Shown here in pieces: positions 46,599-57,310 of a stretch of DNA of 64,000 bases. The position numbers and the translations under genes are program-made. The stretch is taken from assembly GCA_964036665.1 (NCBI GenBank), contig OZ038530.1:9512501-9576500 (forward strand). The letters are read 5' to 3'. Each line of letters starts with the position of its first letter. Positions within the stretch are counted from its first letter, which is position 1. A model generated the notes under the pieces. The model was not told where the DNA came from. It did not search any database and was given only the letters and a program-made list of their open reading frames with translations. Source of the stretch: Gordius sp. MW1. Lineage: Eukaryota > Nematomorpha > Gordioida > Gordea > Gordiidae.

Positions 46599-47904
46599 AG
46601 GTAAATACAAAAATATTGAATTGGGTAGATATCAAAAACAGCATTCTAAAATAAACATCATGTTTGTTTAATAAATATAGCGCCATCTATATTATGTATG
46701 ATATCAATTAATTGACGTTCGTTCAAATTTATAAACTAGTGAGGAAGGTAAATTGACTGTTATTTGTTGGGCCTTCAGAACCGAGGGGAGTGATGGGGGC
46801 GGCCGGGGAAGTTTATTCTTTCAATTTCGTGGACCTTTAACCCTTGTAATGTCAGGGGGATGCGGGTAGGGGGATTTAATCAAGTTACGCGTTAGGTAAT
46901 TTTCCTTCTTTAACCCCTTTGTCCAATTATTATATTTTTTCAACTATTATACAGAATTCCGACGGATAATACTATAAGTTCGAGATAGATATATAAACGG
47001 CGTAGCGAGGAAGTGAAATGGGGGGGACGATAATTATAACACTGATGAACGAATCACTTCATTACCAATCTAGACAACTATAAGGTACCGGGGTATATTT
47101 ATAAACAGAGATATGGGGGTATATTTTAAGCAGGGGTATGGTCTCGGGAAAATTCGGGAATTAATTATTGGAGGGAAAATCCAGATTCTGGAGAAACGTT
47201 CAGAAAGAAACGTTCTGGTGTGTATCGATTTTCGTGGGGCTTATATATGCTTTGTTTTTTTAACTCATTTCCCATCCTTCGACCTCCTTCTTCGTTCCAA
47301 TCCTTAATTTATTACCCATCCCTTTCAAGGTTTTCTGGCTTCTTTGGCCCCCTTTCGTTCCAAACTTTTTGGGATCCTAATTTATTGCCCCACTGTTCTC
47401 AAGGGCACGTTCCTTTTAAGTCTCTATCCATATTCCGATCAAAGCTCCCAAGGACACGTTCTTTTATGTCTCGGGCCTCGTTGCTCGAAGTAACTCTGCC
47501 AATTATATTCCATGTCTTGACGGGTTTTATGTTCTTAAATTTATAGCCTTCCCTCCGTAACCAAATTCCGTATCCAGGTTATGACATTATTGACCAAAAC
47601 ATTTTTATTCAATTAATTTCTTATATTAATCCCTAATTTGTTATAACGGGAATGTTTATGAAAAAGCATTTTATGATTTTTCGAAACAACAAAAAAAAAT
47701 TATGAATATATATTTTATTTAATATATAAAAAAGATATCACATGGGTAAAATAAATTGGTAAATAAAATACTACAAAAGAAAACGCGTTAAAAACTAATT
47801 GGATGGCATTGATCCGTGTATGAAAATCGTGTTGGATTTGACGATTTCCATAGTGATCTTTTGCCTGATGTAGAAGAATTCCTTAGGTTCTAAAGAAAAA
47901 TTCG
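46599..47904. other. Intergenic, GC-richer, unassigned
   Basis: Includes a G-rich patch (46790-46860), a TATATA-containing, promoter-like stretch near 47235, and pyrimidine-rich DNA to 47560. No protein or transposon is recognised. It could be a decayed LTR element. Confidence 0.4.
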
Positions 47905-48146
47905 TCATCGCTTTCCCAATTTATTAGAGGAAAGCGAGAGCCTCTGAACCTGGTTGCCAATAGTGGTAGCCACCACGAGGATGAAAACTGTATTGATGAG
48001 AGTGGAATATTTTTCGGCCTTTTTCCTCTCTGCCTTGATTATAAGATCGGGGGAAGAGTTTGAGGGGGCGAGTCGACCGTAGTAAAATCTCAAGTCATAT
48101 TTAGACCGCGGGACAAAGGTATGAGCGTTAGCCCGTCTGGTCTTTT
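47905..48146 (-). CDS. Putative terminal exon of a small membrane protein
   Basis: Minus-strand frame of about 80 codons opening at a possible acceptor (CGACCGACAG, ending 48147) and closing at a TGA at 47905. It is GC-rich for this locus and includes RRANAHTFVPRSKYDLRFYY, a Lys/Arg/Glu stretch, then the hydrophobic segment YSTLINTVFILVVATTIG, a plausible membrane helix near the C-terminus. No ATG fits before the upstream stop, so an earlier exon is needed, and I could not find one. I do not recognise the family. It may be a real host exon or chance. Confidence 0.35.
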
Positions 48147-48509
48147 CTGTCGGTCGTTTAATTTAAAAAATTTAATGTGTAAAATCTCGATTAAAAAGGT
48201 GTTTGTTTAATGTATTAAAAATATTAGAATCGATTAAATGAAAAAATATTTTACATAATATTATTAAATTTTTATTTTTTTATTTAATTAATTTCTATTT
48301 TTAAAGTTATTAAAAATAGAGTACTTAGTTTTACATATAAAATCCATTCTTTAGAGGGAAATATTGAGCAAATATTTTTTATTAATTAAATGATAAATAT
48401 TATTTAAGTATTATTAGGAATAAATGATAAAAAAGAAATGCATTAATACAAGTCAATTTCTCTATTAGCAGAAAGCCCCACACACTAAGGCCTTTAAACT
48501 CCAGTAGGC

Positions 48510-48995
48510 TGAATGTAATACAAAGCCTCTGACACTATATTTTGAAAGTTCTGATGTTACACCTGACAAAAGGAAATACCATAAAGGTATTTTCCAAGAA
48601 AAAGAGAGCCCCAGAGGCATATGAGAAATTTGTATTGGTCACATGATGGCCTAAACCAATATAACTATTAAAAAGTAAAGTACATTCTATATCTAATTCC
48701 ATGATACTCATTACCATCCCAATGGATATTTTTGCGTATAGCCATTTCATCCATAGAAATAGCTATTTACAGGCTTACATCTAAAATATCCTGCATTTCT
48801 TTTATCTTGTCAAGAGAGCATTTAAAAAACCTATGAATTAAAATATAAAATCAATTTTTACTATATATAATAATTATAAAATTTATCTGATTGATCTTTT
48901 TCTGAAAAAGCAATTTGTTTCCTTTTCATAATAGGTGAATTAGAAATGTGATTTAAAGGAGTGGCCTTGGAATTATAAGTCTGTCTTCTTCCCAT
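48510..48995 (-). pseudogene. P-element/THAP9-like transposase fragment
   Basis: Minus-strand pieces around 48680-48745 read ISMDEMAIRKNIHWDGN, very close to the DEMxIRKxxxWDG motif of THAP9/P-element transposases. DYIGLGHHVTNTNFSYASGA then FFLENTF follows across a possible 43-nt intron. An upstream frame (48995-48860) begins with a methionine and basic residues. The THAP DNA-binding domain, the rest of the catalytic core and inverted repeats are not seen. Confidence 0.6.
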
Positions 48996-49745
48996 TTTTT
49001 TCTAGAGTAAATTTTTTAATATTAAAATAAAAATAAATAATATAATAATTAGCGTGTAAATAGTATTCTTAATAAAAGCAATAAATAAAGGTTTATAGGT
49101 TTACTTGTGTAAAAAATCAAAAATTGTTGGAATGGCATCTTCTCTCAATTGATGGTAGTTTGTTGAAGTTTATTAGCATCGTTCTAGGGTAAAATGATAA
49201 GAGCATACAATAAAATAGTCCTTATGGAAATGTTTATCACGACTTCTTCTGTTGAAATTAAATGGCACAGCGCAAAATGTTATAGTTACAATACATTAGT
49301 TGGTCTTCAACGGAAAATTTGACACAAAATCTACCATAGGAACATATGCCATGAGCAGTCTATCTAGTCTATGAGCTTAACTTATTTTTAAGGCCCTTAG
49401 CTCCAAACAATAGCGTTATAGATATTAAACAATTTACATTTTTAGGTTTATATAAACATAATATTAGGTGAAAAAGGGACTGTCAAATATATAAAAAAAC
49501 AAAAGGAGGAGTCACTGTCTTCTCATTCTTATTATTTCTATCTAATGACAGTTGTAGCTCTATTTAATCAAAATTATATCAGTGATAACGAATATATAAA
49601 TCGCGCATTTATATATCAGTAGGTAACGATAAACATTTAAATTAAAGTTAATTCTCTTCGTGTATTCTTTCTCTTTTCACCTTGTGCGTATCTTTACCAA
49701 ATCTCTTTCAATGTAAATGAATTTGTTTCGCTATAAACTTTAAAT
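48996..49745. other. AT-rich spacer
   Basis: No supported gene or repeat. May include undetected upstream parts of the P-element-like relic. Confidence 0.4.
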
Positions 49746-49753
49746 ATTATTAT

Positions 49754-50458
49754 TAGAGATGCACCGATACCAAGTATCGGCATGGTATCGGCGCCGATAC
49801 CTTGCCAAAAGAATCGGCCCGATACTTTGCTAGTATCGGCAATTACCAAGCCGATACCTTTTTCAATATGAAACTCAAAAAATAATATTTATAGTATCTC
49901 CTACCATTAAAAAATAGAGGACTTTTTAAATATTTTGAACCCACCACCAACAACAGTACCATCAGAATCATTATTCAGTATGATGGGTGTGATAGATTCT
50001 AATAGGAAAAGAAGGCCTCTTTCGGAGAAAATAGAACAACTAATAATTGTTAAGTTGAACATAAGAGAACTAAATTTTCATTATTAGTTTTTAATATAAG
50101 CATATTACACGTATATTTACTTTTAAAAAAAATAAATTTATGTATTAATAAAATATAAAGTGTACCATAGTAAAATTTAAATTTCATTTTTTGATCTATT
50201 AATCACAATACTTTTGAATTAATTAATAACAAAATTTATTATTATAAATTAATATTATATTACAATTGTTTTATCGTTAAAATTCTGATCTACCAAAATT
50301 TGGATGTGACTTAATTTATAATATTTAATTTGCATATATTTTTTAGTATAAAATTTTTTTTATTATAAGTATCGGCATGGTATCGGTATCGGCAAAAAAA
50401 TCTTAAGTATCGGCTGGTATCGGTATCGGCACAAAATAGTGGTATCGGTGCATCTCTA
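49754..50458. mobile_element. hAT MITE, GGTATCGG words, perfect 8-bp TSD
   Basis: A 705-bp element between identical ATTATTAT (49746-49753, 50459-50466). Inverted ends TAGAGATGCACCGATACC match perfectly on both sides. GGTATCGG/CCGATACC words fill 49770-49860 and 50365-50450. The interior is AT-rich without a transposase frame. Confidence 0.96.
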
Positions 50459-50648
50459 ATTATTATTTAATAATTTCAATATCAAATGCACCATCAATTA
50501 GGTGATTCAGAAGAAAAATTGTCTATAATTTTAAACCAGCCAGATTTAAATTTTCTAACGGGACTGAAAAAGGCAAAGAGGAATTTTTATAACCATTAAA
50601 TTCAAAACATTAAAGTATAGCCTATAAAAATAACCTAATTATTAGTCA

Positions 50649-50790
50649 TAGAGACCTGCATGGCCCTGCACGGCCCGGCCCGCGGACGAGCCTCTGGTCG
50701 GGCTGTGGCTGGACGCGCCGTAATATAACTTAGCGCGCTCGGACCGGGCCTAGATATACATAAGGCTCGTTAAAAACCCGTTACAAAATC
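50649..50790. mobile_element. hAT end, GGCCCG words, truncated
   Basis: TAGAGACCTGCATGGCCC followed by GGCCCGGCCCGCGGACG words to about 50760 is the left end of the 5646-6741 family. No matching right end is found before 50955. Confidence 0.65.
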
Positions 50791-50956
50791 AATTAGATTT
50801 AGTATAACAAAGATGTTTTTATAATGTTGTAATTTATAATTATTTTATGTATATTAAATTAGCAAGAAACTATGCAAGAAACTATCTTAGTTCATTAATT
50901 CATCGATATCTCAACCGGCATTATAAATGTTAAAGATTATTTATACACGTGATCTT

Positions 50957-51266
50957 ATGGGCGTAGCCAGTTTAGATTAAAGGAGGGAGGGCAAAAAAAT
51001 GTTTTTTGGATCAAGAATTGTTTAGAAGAGAAGGGGCGCAGCTTCCCATCCTTGCATCCCCATTTATACCGTCTAACAATATTGAGTGTTAAATTATTAT
51101 TATGGAAGATTATTTTTATATATACTCATTCACAGGCTTAGACAAGGACGGTTCCCCCTCTAAATCAGTATATCAAAATTATGGCTAAAATTTTAAAAAA
51201 TGATCATTTTGCTCCTCCCTACTTTATTAATGCCCCCTCTAATTCTAATGCTGCAAAACCCATGCA
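50957..51266. mobile_element. ATGGGCGTAGCC MITE, enlarged or composite copy
   Basis: Left end ATGGGCGTAGCCAG (about 50957). The right end is degenerate (TCTAATGCTG...ACCCATG, about 51263). The internal stretch CTAAATC...AAAATTATGGCTAAAATT matches the copy at 62585-62752 closely. Confidence 0.65.
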
Positions 51267-51627
51267 TTAACATTTTTGAAAACAATTTCTAAAATTTATC
51301 TTTTTTTCGTTTCTATATAATATATAACTGCCTTTTCATTTTATATCAATAACCTAAAAGATTTAAAATGGTGGAAAAGCAAAGAAGCTAAGTAACTTTA
51401 TTAGAAACATTATAACCTTAAATAAGGGGTTTAAAGGTTTTTTTGGCTTATATCGTTTTATGTATACCAACTGCAAGTGCCACTTGTAATAAAAAATTTT
51501 TCCCATATGTCGCCTCTTAAAAGATAGTAGAACTCGTTTGACCGTGAATTATGAAATTAATTTACTCTATCTTTATTAACATTTTTAGCACATACATATT
51601 GATTAACATATCGGTATTTAAAGTTAC

Positions 51628-51880
51628 TAACTCGTAGCAATTGCTTCTATTAAATCTGCTATCTGCTCGAGTTTCTGCTCGGGCAATGTGTTCAATGCTT
51701 GAACAGATTTTGCTGTTTCGACTGGCCCTCGAGCCTTTTTATATACTACTGTTCTGCCTAGTGCACCAAACAGCGAGCACAAATTGTTCTAACGAGCATA
51801 TTAAACAAGTCAGTGTGCATGCGAGCAAAGCACATAGTCAGCATTGCTCACGCCAGCAACTTAACAACTCTAGTTAGTCG
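51628..51880. repeat. Unclassified dispersed repeat, copy 3 of 3
   Basis: Shares CTGCTATCTGCTCGAGTTT, ACAGATTTTGCTGTTTCGAC, GTGCACCAAACAGCGAGCAC and AACTCTAGTTAG-like landmarks with 6962-7190 and 38285-38475. Coding capacity appears accidental. Confidence 0.75.
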
Positions 51881-52254
51881 TTTTATTTAACACAGGGCAA
51901 AAAGATCATTTTCCTCTTTTCGAGCCTTTGAGAGTTTCTTTAATTTCGACTAATTCTTTTTATAACATCTCTGGGCTACGTAAAATTAAGTTTCATTTTT
52001 TTGACATTAAACTATATTTAATATTATTTTTATATATAATATTTGCCATATTGCACATAACGATCTACTATATAAACTTCCCCTTTTGTCATTTTAGAAG
52101 TAAATTTTTTTATTATCTGATTTAATTATTAGAATTTATAAATATTATAAAATAAACACAATATATAAAAACAAGTAATACCTATATATATAAATTAAAG
52201 CTCAAGGGCATCACAGGTATCATTCTCAAAAGCGACCAGCTAACGGTCAGAAAT

Positions 52255-52790
52255 TTGAAATTGTAGGGTGAAATGTCTACACAGGTGAAATCCTATTAAT
52301 GGGTAGACCATGTTTCCAGGGGAGGAGAGTTGGGCCGTCAAACCGCATTATTCCTTTCAACAAAGGGTCAGAAGGCTCTTGGGCGTAGCCAAGTTTTGGA
52401 TTAGGGGGGGGGGGGGGGAGGGGCGACACTTAAAAGTTCAATTAAGGGGAGGGGGCGGCAAAACATAAAAAAATTTTAGGGTTTTTTCATTGAAAAAAAA
52501 TAATATTTTTTCTCCATTTAGAGGGGGCCGCCCCCCCCCCAGCTACGCCCATAAGAAGGCTCTATAACCGAAGGTACTTGGCCTTTTATAAACAGCCTGA
52601 ATCGGTTGGTGTGCCTTATATATTTATATTTGTTATAAAGGCAATGTAGTGGGTGCCTTGAATCACAGGTTGGGAGCAATGCGGCAGGGTACGGTTTGGA
52701 ATAAGGTATTCCCAGTCTAAGGGAAATGGAATATGAGAGCTCCGGATCCTCTAACACCAATTTAGAAAGAGAAATAGGATAAGCTTCTAG
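52255..52790. repeat. Unidentified repeat, also at the window's right edge
   Basis: GAAATGTCTACACAGGTGAA then ATCC (52272) and ATAAAGGCAATGTAGTGGGT (52635) recur in the same order at 63819-64000 (GAAATGTCTATGCACGTGAA, AAAGGCATTGTAGGGATCC). The copy is split by the MITE at 52380-52553. No protein recognised. Confidence 0.6.
52380..52553. mobile_element. ATGGGCGTAGCC MITE with perfect 10-bp TSD
   Basis: A 174-bp element, TGGGCGTAGCC at left and GCTACGCCCATA at right, flanked by identical AGAAGGCTCT (52370-52379, 52554-52563). The interior has a long G run at left and a C run at right. It inserted into the repeat at 52255-52790, giving an unusually clear empty-site comparison. Confidence 0.95.
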
Positions 52791-52799
52791 CCACTAATG

Positions 52800-53589
52800 A
52801 CCCTATCCATCAAAAACCAAAGACTTTATACTGAAGTAATGGTGGGCATCGCAACTATAGAGGTAATCAACGGAAGTTGATACGAGGCGACAATCTTTTT
52901 GTCTTGAGGCTATAGGGAATGAAATCTCTAGGTTGACATTGGAGGCTAAATATCTAGAGCCAGTCCAATTTGTAAGTCTGCCGATTAAGTTATGGACGGA
53001 TCTAAAGGAAGAGATAAAAGCTGCCAATGAAATTGATGCAGCTGGACTTATACCTAAACCGCCGGCTCAAGTGGGTAGTGCGACTTGAAGCTAGGAGGAA
53101 GTGTCAAATTTTAAATTAAAAATTGCTTCCAAAGAGCTCCTCATAAAATTATCGTAGTTCTTTAAAATTTTGGGTAGCAGAAATTCAGCTGAGGAACAAA
53201 AAATGGGATTTTGGATATATTGAAATAGGGGAAAATTTTGAGGAGTTCCATTTTGGAAATAAGGATCGATAAGTAACTTTGTAAAAAAAATTTAAGGCAG
53301 GTTGCCCACCATTAGGAGCACCTCCTCTTGTCATATTTTAGAAATAAATTTTTTTACATTACCAATTTAACTTTGTCTAGGCTAATCCCTATTCCACCAC
53401 TTCTTCTGCGTTTGAATTATGTCAACAAGTCAAATTGAAATCGCCCACACTTGAAGTAACAATTTAAAGATATATGCGTTAAATTATTAAGTTTTGATAT
53501 TTTATATAGGATCTTGAAGAATTCATGTTAGCAGCTGATTAAATAAAGGATCTTATTTCATGATCTAAGCTAAATCCAGCAGTTTCAAA
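52800..53589. other. Intergenic
   Basis: Moderate-GC sequence to about 53100, then AT-rich. No recognised gene or complete transposon. Confidence 0.4.
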
Positions 53590-53597
53590 GCTATATC

Positions 53598-54210
53598 TAG
53601 AGCCCTGCACGGGCCGCCCGAAGCCCGACCCGATCGGGTTTCGGGCCGGGCAGAATATTATAAAAGTATCGGGCCTCGGGCTCGGGCCTGATGAGGCGGC
53701 CCGACTTGAGGCCCGAAATGATATGATGCAAACTACTTTTATAATATATATAACTTGATATTAAATAATTATTTTCGCACAGCGTTTATAAAATAGATAG
53801 GTCCAAACTTCAGCTTTTCCCCCTATCTAGTATGATATAAATGACCTGAATTGCAAATCTTATTACAGTACTTAAACTATTCATAGTAGCTGTTAGAACT
53901 TGAGAAATAAGATAAATAAATATTTATTAAAGTTTTTATATGGAACTGTTAAATAACGTATATTTTTTAAAGTTATTTTTTAGTTTTGAATTATTAGCAT
54001 TGTAACGAGTGAAAAGGGATTTTTTACTTTAAACTTTCTTAGTTGTAAATTACGAGTAATAACAATCTAATGCATTTATATTTAGATGGTGAAATAATTT
54101 TTAAAAACAAAATTTTTTGAACATTTATTTTAAAAATCGGGTCGGGCCAAAAAGGAAAACGTATTTCGGGCTCGGGCCGGGCAGAAAAATTTTCATTTTG
54201 CAGGGCTCTA
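53598..54210. mobile_element. hAT MITE, GGCCCG words, 8-bp TSD
   Basis: A 613-bp element with TAGAGCCCTGCA ends, flanked by GCTATATC (53590-53597) and TCTATATC (54211-54218), 7 of 8 identical. GGCCCG/CGGGCC words lie at 53608-53720 and 54135-54182. No transposase remnant. Confidence 0.92.
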
Positions 54211-54574
54211 TCTATATCCAAGCAAACTTATAAGAGCTTAAGATTTATATGCAAACTAAAGACTCCTGAATTTTTTACAAAATTAAAAAAGCTTAATAAG
54301 TGAATTCGTGGGTAACACAAGCGATCAAAAGGCTTCGATATATTAAATTGTTTTTGGCGTATCTTTTGCTATAGAAAACGAGCCTTTAAAAGGGCTGTAT
54401 CGATTAATAAAAAATTGCGTTTTAGGATCATAATTATCGAGAGGCCTACCCCAAAATTACTATAGAGTTAAAATTTAAGAACGTTATGATTAAATTAATT
54501 CAAATCCCAATGATGAAAACTCAGTATAAACTAAACAAGTTGTAGATGTGTTAATTATAATGTTTCTAATGCGA

Positions 54575-54751
54575 TTTAAGAGAATTTACGATTCTTATTC
54601 AAACTAAAAGCTGATCATTTCAAAAGCCAAGCAAATCTAATTGAGAACCCTAGCCCTTGCCCTAACAACCCTGACCCCACAAGACATCATTTTATATTAG
54701 CTTATGAAATGAACAGCTTTTAGTTTGAACAGAAACGGAATTTACAATTAA
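54575..54751. mobile_element. MITE with ~40-bp TIRs and telomere-like core
   Basis: Arms TTCAAACTAAAAGCTGATCA and (inward from the right) TTCAAACTAAAAGCTGTTCA extend about 20 bp further outward with mismatches. The core at 54645-54680 is AACCCTAGCCCTTGCCCTAA followed by CAACCCTGACC, a degenerate telomere-like run. The TIRs are unrelated to those of 16380-16635. Exact boundaries uncertain. Confidence 0.7.
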
Positions 54752-55174
54752 ATATTTCAGCCAAATTAACTTATGACGTGGTTGGTTATCATATGAGTTA
54801 TCCTTTCCGTTCAGGCGCGTAGCCAGGATTTTCTCTCCGGGGGGGGGGGAAATTTCCAAAAATTTTTTATAACATTTTCATTTCAACATTAAAATTATAA
54901 ATATTGGTATAAAACATAAAGAAAGTCATTATAAATAATTTAATATCTTTTAGTTTGAACAGAAACGGAATTTACAATTAAATATTTCAGCCAAATTAAC
55001 TTATGACGTGGTTGGTTATCATATGAGGTATCCTTTCCGTTCAGGCGCGAAGCCAGGATTTTCTCTCCGGGGGGGAAAAAATTCCAAAAATTTTTTATAA
55101 CATTTTTATTTCAACATTAAAATTATAAATATTGGTATAAAACATAAAGAAAGTCATTATAAATAATTTAATAT
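54717..55174. repeat. 230-bp tandem duplication across a transposon junction
   Basis: 54717-54946 and 54947-55174 are near-identical. Each copy contains a MITE arm, unique flank, TTTCCGTT and the first ~130 bp of the hAT element at 54812. The target duplication therefore appears three times (54804-54811, 55034-55041, 56848-56855). Confidence 0.95.
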
Positions 55175-56847
55175 TTTCTTTTTCCCAGCGTCATCTGGTG
55201 ATGGCAATTTTAGAACTCTTTTAAGGTACCGTGCTACTACTTAAGTCCTCACTTTCAAAATGAGGTTATATCAATTTGTAATGACCTAATTGGTGTGCTC
55301 GATATATTGACTCTTCTACTTCTACATTAACAATAAAAGAGGGCTAGGCGACTTAATTATAAAGAGCTTAAAAGATCTCAATATAAATATAAATTTGTTA
55401 AGAGGCCAGGGATATGATGGAGCCAGAAATATGAGTTGAAATGTTGTCAGAAATGGAAGATAAACCAAATTAGGAGAAATTGAAGCAAGCTGGTATGATC
55501 ACGATGTTGCAACAGAAGCTGCAACTTTAAAGCACCTAGATCTTCAGCAAGTTAGACAGTTAGCAGAAACTTTAGTATTAGTAGTCGAACCTAAGGCTAA
55601 GTTGTATGATTTTGAACTTAAGAAACAAGTTTTGGCAAATTTTTAAATATTATTACCTCTGTATCTTTGATTGTTTTGCCAGAAACGCGAATGAAAATAA
55701 ATTATAGAAGGATTTCGTCCAACTCTTCTTTACCTATTAGCTTTTATATAAGAAATACTATGTCAAAAAATAGATGAAATAGATTGGCCCTTTTTTATAG
55801 CATTTTCCTTTGAACATTAAAATTAAATAAAGAAAGTCATTATAAAATAATTTTATATTTTCTTTTTCCCAGCGAAAATATCTCAAGAACTTCATCTGGA
55901 GTGGGAGCTAATTCCCGATGAATCGCTAAAATGGCCAATCCATTTAATCTATTTTTCGACATAGTATTTCTTATATACGTTTTAAGCCTCCTCAACGTTG
56001 AGAAACTTCTTTCATCGGTGCATGTAGTGATAGGAAGACAAGCTAATAGGTAAAGAAGAGTTGTGATGTTGGGTAAAGATTCCAATATTTTATAACCTGA
56101 TAGGGCGTCCAAAGGATTCTTTGGACGAAATTCTTCTGACGTTTGAGACAACGCCATATACCATATATCAAATTCAGATTTAAGGTCTTCGTTTGTCCCC
56201 TTAAGATCATTGGAATAAAAGTCCCATAGAAAGTTTATTTTCATCCGCGTTTCTGGCGAAACAATCAAAGAATTCGAAGGAAATAATATTGGGAAATTTG
56301 CCAAAACTTGTTTCTTGTCCACGAACCGTTCATTGGACATCTTGAAGCAAAATGTGTGTGGAAACAGCTTTGTGCCGTGATTCCCAACGGGTGACACACA
56401 CTTGCTTCAATTTCTCATTATTTGGTTTATCTTCCATTTCTGACAACATTTCAATTAAAACTTCATGACGTTTAGAATATTTAAACAGTCATATACTTTT
56501 GAAACAATACCCATGCAATTCCGTATAGTAGGAAGAGTACAGGCATCTGAAAGTGCCAAATTTAATGAATGTGAAGCGCAATGTACATACAATGCCGTTG
56601 GGTATGTTTTCAAAATATAGGCCTCAATAATGGTTAATAGTCTTTTTGTCGAAATTTGATTCAAAAATAAAAAAAAGTATATATCGGTATATATTTAATA
56701 AATTGCATTGCAATTAATAAGTGTCTTACTTGGTCAGTTACGTTGCACAACTGTAAAATATAAACATTAGATCTAAAATATTTTTTTCAAAAAAATTCTG
56801 CGGGAGGGAATTTCCCGTTTCCCCCCCCCCCCTTATTTACGCCACTG
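54812..56847. mobile_element. Rearranged (inverted) hAT element with perfect 8-bp TSD
   Basis: Bounded by TTTCCGTT (54804-54811, 56848-56855). Left end CAGGCGCGTAGCCAGGAT plus G run; right end, inward, CAGTGGCGTAAATAAGG plus G run. Inside, transposase pieces face each other: plus-strand at about 55380-55790 (LRGQGYDGARNMS-like, then deleted central and C-terminal parts) and minus-strand at 55840-56664. It shares this architecture with 31531-36428. The 2.04-kb span cannot encode an intact enzyme. Confidence 0.88.
55840..56664 (-). pseudogene. hAT transposase C-terminal half
   Basis: Minus strand: 56664-56455 encodes YVHCASHSLNLALSDACTLP, the CxxH helical segment typical of TTF-type hAT transposases. 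56397-55840 encodes LYLLACLPITTCTDERSFST then LRRLKTYIRNTMSKNRLNGL, the hATC dimerisation region, ending with a proper C-terminus. A frame change near 56400 (MLSEMEDKPNNEKLKQ region) separates them. The N-terminal zinc finger and first catalytic Asp are missing. Confidence 0.9.
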
Positions 56848-56855
56848 TTTCCGTT

Positions 56856-57306
56856 TACATGATTAGCTATTAATTTAACCTTTGGTTGGAATTACGGTGT
56901 AATACCCAAAAATTAGCATAAAAAGAAAGTTAAACAACATTATAGAATATGTTAAAAATTTTGTGCATTTTGTAACTAGTCTAAATGATGCACACAAAGA
57001 AGTAGTAAACTTGTTTAATATTTTAGGCACTTTTTCTAAATGTCTGAAAAGACTTTCTTAATTAATTTGAAAAAAAAGCATTTAATATATCCTATTCTTT
57101 TCGCCATTCTCCTGCTTCCTACTAATATCCTTATCGCTTTTCTTAAAAAATAAATGATTTTATTTTATAAATATAGGTTTTTTTATTGATTTAAGGTATA
57201 TAATATATCCACTTATTTGATAGAAAAATGGCATGATAGTTTCCAAATATTTATGGTAAATTTAGACTTTAAAAATTTATATTTTTAAAGAATTAGCCAA
57301 AGTTGA
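56856..57306. other. AT-rich spacer
   Basis: No supported feature between the inverted hAT and the piggyBac derivative. Confidence 0.5.
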
Positions 57307-57310
57307 TTAA

